Translations under genes and position numbers: made by a program | The notes under the pieces: model-generated | What the model was told of the DNA's origin: nothing | Database searches by the model: none | Seen by the model: only the letters and a program-made list of their open reading frames with translations | Shown: positions 63,046 to 64,000 of the stretch, in pieces | How the letters are laid out: each line of letters opens with the position of its first letter | Numbering within the stretch: the stretch's first letter is position 1 | From: Flavobacterium sediminilitoris | GTDB taxonomy: Bacteria > Bacteroidota > Bacteroidia > Flavobacteriales > Flavobacteriaceae | Length of the DNA stretch: 64,000 nucleotides | Assembly: GCF_023008245.1 (NCBI RefSeq) | Contig: NZ_CP090145.1 | Location: 3,782,001-3,846,000, forward strand | Reading direction: 5' to 3'

Positions 63046-64000
63046 TTTAAAACTCTATTTATTTGTTTAAATCGATTTGAATAATACGATTCATTTAATG
63101 ATGAAATTATAACTCCTTCTGATGTAGAAGAATGAATAAATTTTATTTCATCATTTGATACTTCTGTTATCATACCTACATGACTAACAATTCCTTTTTT
63201 ACGAGTTGCAAAGAATATCAAATCTCCTTTTTGAGCTTCATTTTTCTTTATTAAACTTCCATAATTAGCTTGTCCTAAAGATGTTCTAGGCAAGGTTAAA
63301 TCAATTTCTTTAAATGTTGTCAACATTAAACCTGAACAGTCAAATCCTTTTGGAGTTGTACCTCCATATTTATATTTTATTCCAATATATTGAGATGCTT
63401 TTTCTATTAAAACATCAGCTTTTCCCATTATCTCTTTTGAAAATTCTTCTACTAATCGAGTTTCCTCCGAGTTTAAAACTACACTATCTTGTTCTATTTC
63501 GGTTATTATAGCTGGCTCTTTATTTCCTTTAATAATTAAATTATAGCCAACTGGAAAATTAGATTTAATTTCAGGATTTAATCTTTCTAGTTCTTGAACA
63601 GTTATTCCGTATTTTTTTGAAACACCATATTTTGTTTCTTTTGGCAAAACAATATGTGTAATATTTTCAATTGTATCATTTACCACATCATTGATTATTA
63701 CAATTGCTTCTGCTGTTTTTTCTTGTTCTACTTTTTTATCTAAGACTATTTCTTTTTTTACTTCTACTATATGTAAAACATCACCTGCTTTTAATTTTTT
63801 AGGTTTTATTTTTGGGTTAAGCTCTGTTAATTTATCTAACGATATGTTATATTTTTTTGAAATACTATAAAAAGATTCTCCTTTTGTTACTTTATGAAAT
63901 TCTGAAATTTCAGTGTTTTTTACAGATAAATCTGTTTTTGTACTTGGTATTTTCAAAACAGTATTCAACTGTAATAATCCTCCTTTTACTTTCGGATTTA
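63042..64000 (-). CDS. LysM repeats with NlpC/P60 cysteine peptidase domain, 5' truncated
   Basis: The gene enters from the right edge. A TTG at 63968 could look like a start, but the frame stays open to the edge and spells the end of another LysM repeat (NPKVKGGLLQLNTVLKIP), so the N-terminus lies outside. Two full LysM repeats follow (TKGESFYSISKKYNISLDKL ... DVLHIV and KETKYGVSKKYGITVQELER ... YNLII). A C40-type NlpC/P60 domain ends the protein: GTTPKGFDCSGLMLTTFKEI (catalytic Cys in DCSG), KGIVSHVGMI (His) and a late His in KFIHSSTSEG. It is a periplasmic or secreted murein endopeptidase. Confidence 0.92.
   Translation of the reverse strand, partial: NPKVKGGLLQLNTVLKIPSTKTDLSVKNTEISEFHKVTKGESFYSISKKYNISLDKLTELNPKIKPKKLKAGDVLHIVEVKKEIVLDKKVEQEKTAEAIVIINDVVNDTIENITHIVLPKETKYGVSKKYGITVQELERLNPEIKSNFPVGYNLIIKGNKEPAIITEIEQDSVVLNSEETRLVEEFSKEIMGKADVLIEKASQYIGIKYKYGGTTPKGFDCSGLMLTTFKEIDLTLPRTSLGQANYGSLIKKNEAQKGDLIFFATRKKGIVSHVGMITEVSNDEIKFIHSSTSEGVIISSLNESYYSNRFKQINRVLN

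Noticed and set aside
63042..63968. TTG at 63968 as the start of the LysM peptidase gene
   Set aside because: The frame continues upstream to the window edge and encodes the end of another LysM repeat, so the gene is truncated rather than starting here.

Overview
The window looks like a chromosomal segment of a Flavobacteriaceae bacterium close to Flavobacterium. By eye it is very AT-rich (about 30% GC). Start codons lack Shine-Dalgarno sequences. Many intergenic regions carry the Bacteroidetes -7 promoter element TAnnTTTG. Two proteins end in type IX secretion (T9SS) sorting domains, and the gliding lipoprotein gene gldI is present. Housekeeping genes dominate: parC/parE, ychF, serC/serA, lolD, nrnA, typA, rpsT, proS, rimO and two tRNA-Glu. 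I see no integrase, transposase, rRNA or CRISPR array.

Layout. 1-2.7 kb: a minus-strand metal-handling run (Cys-rich protein, HMA-DUF3347 lipoprotein, TlpA-like thioredoxin, HMA protein, truncated outer-membrane protein). 2.9-4.75 kb: a serine hydrolase with five N-terminal tandem repeats, laid out like polyglycine hydrolases. 4.8-13.2 kb: topoisomerase IV genes parE and parC, split by three co-oriented, overlapping genes (AAA ATPase with a DUF3696-like tail, TOPRIM-like protein, DUF262 protein). 13.4-24.4 kb: DUF2975/HTH pair, small envelope proteins, ychF, a T9SS metallophosphoesterase and a ferredoxin. 24.5-39.2 kb: plus-strand run with acyl-CoA reductase, serC, serA, DUF937, ABC transporters, a T9SS type B protein, nrnA, gldI and two tandem cyclophilin-FKBP fusions. 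39.3-45 kb: a TonB receptor/DUF4374/Spy-like/PepSY set typical of siderophore or metal uptake. 45.1-53.9 kb: typA, rpsT, tRNA-Glu x2, proS, a low-complexity lipoprotein, a FadL-type porin, a candidate structured RNA and rimO. 54-61.2 kb: a patch of poorly conserved small proteins (one DUF6882-like) around a TPR-LytS/LytTR two-component pair, with one decayed gene. 61.3-64 kb: membrane hydrolase, pterin dehydratase, GyrI-like protein and a truncated LysM-NlpC/P60 peptidase.

The best candidate for an undescribed system is the three-gene cassette at 7506-11324. An ABC-type ATPase of the OLD/AAA_15 class, a TOPRIM/DUF4435-like putative nuclease and a DUF262 protein are translationally coupled and inserted cleanly between parE and parC. 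The parts match those of known anti-phage systems (ATPase+TOPRIM as in OLD/Gabija/PARIS; DUF262 as in GmrSD/BrxU), but I cannot place this trio in a named system from memory. Secondary points are the structured RNA candidate upstream of rimO, a 25-bp perfect inverted repeat at 45061-45119, the polyglycine-hydrolase-like enzyme, the tandem cyclophilin-FKBP fusions and the accessory patch around the two-component system.
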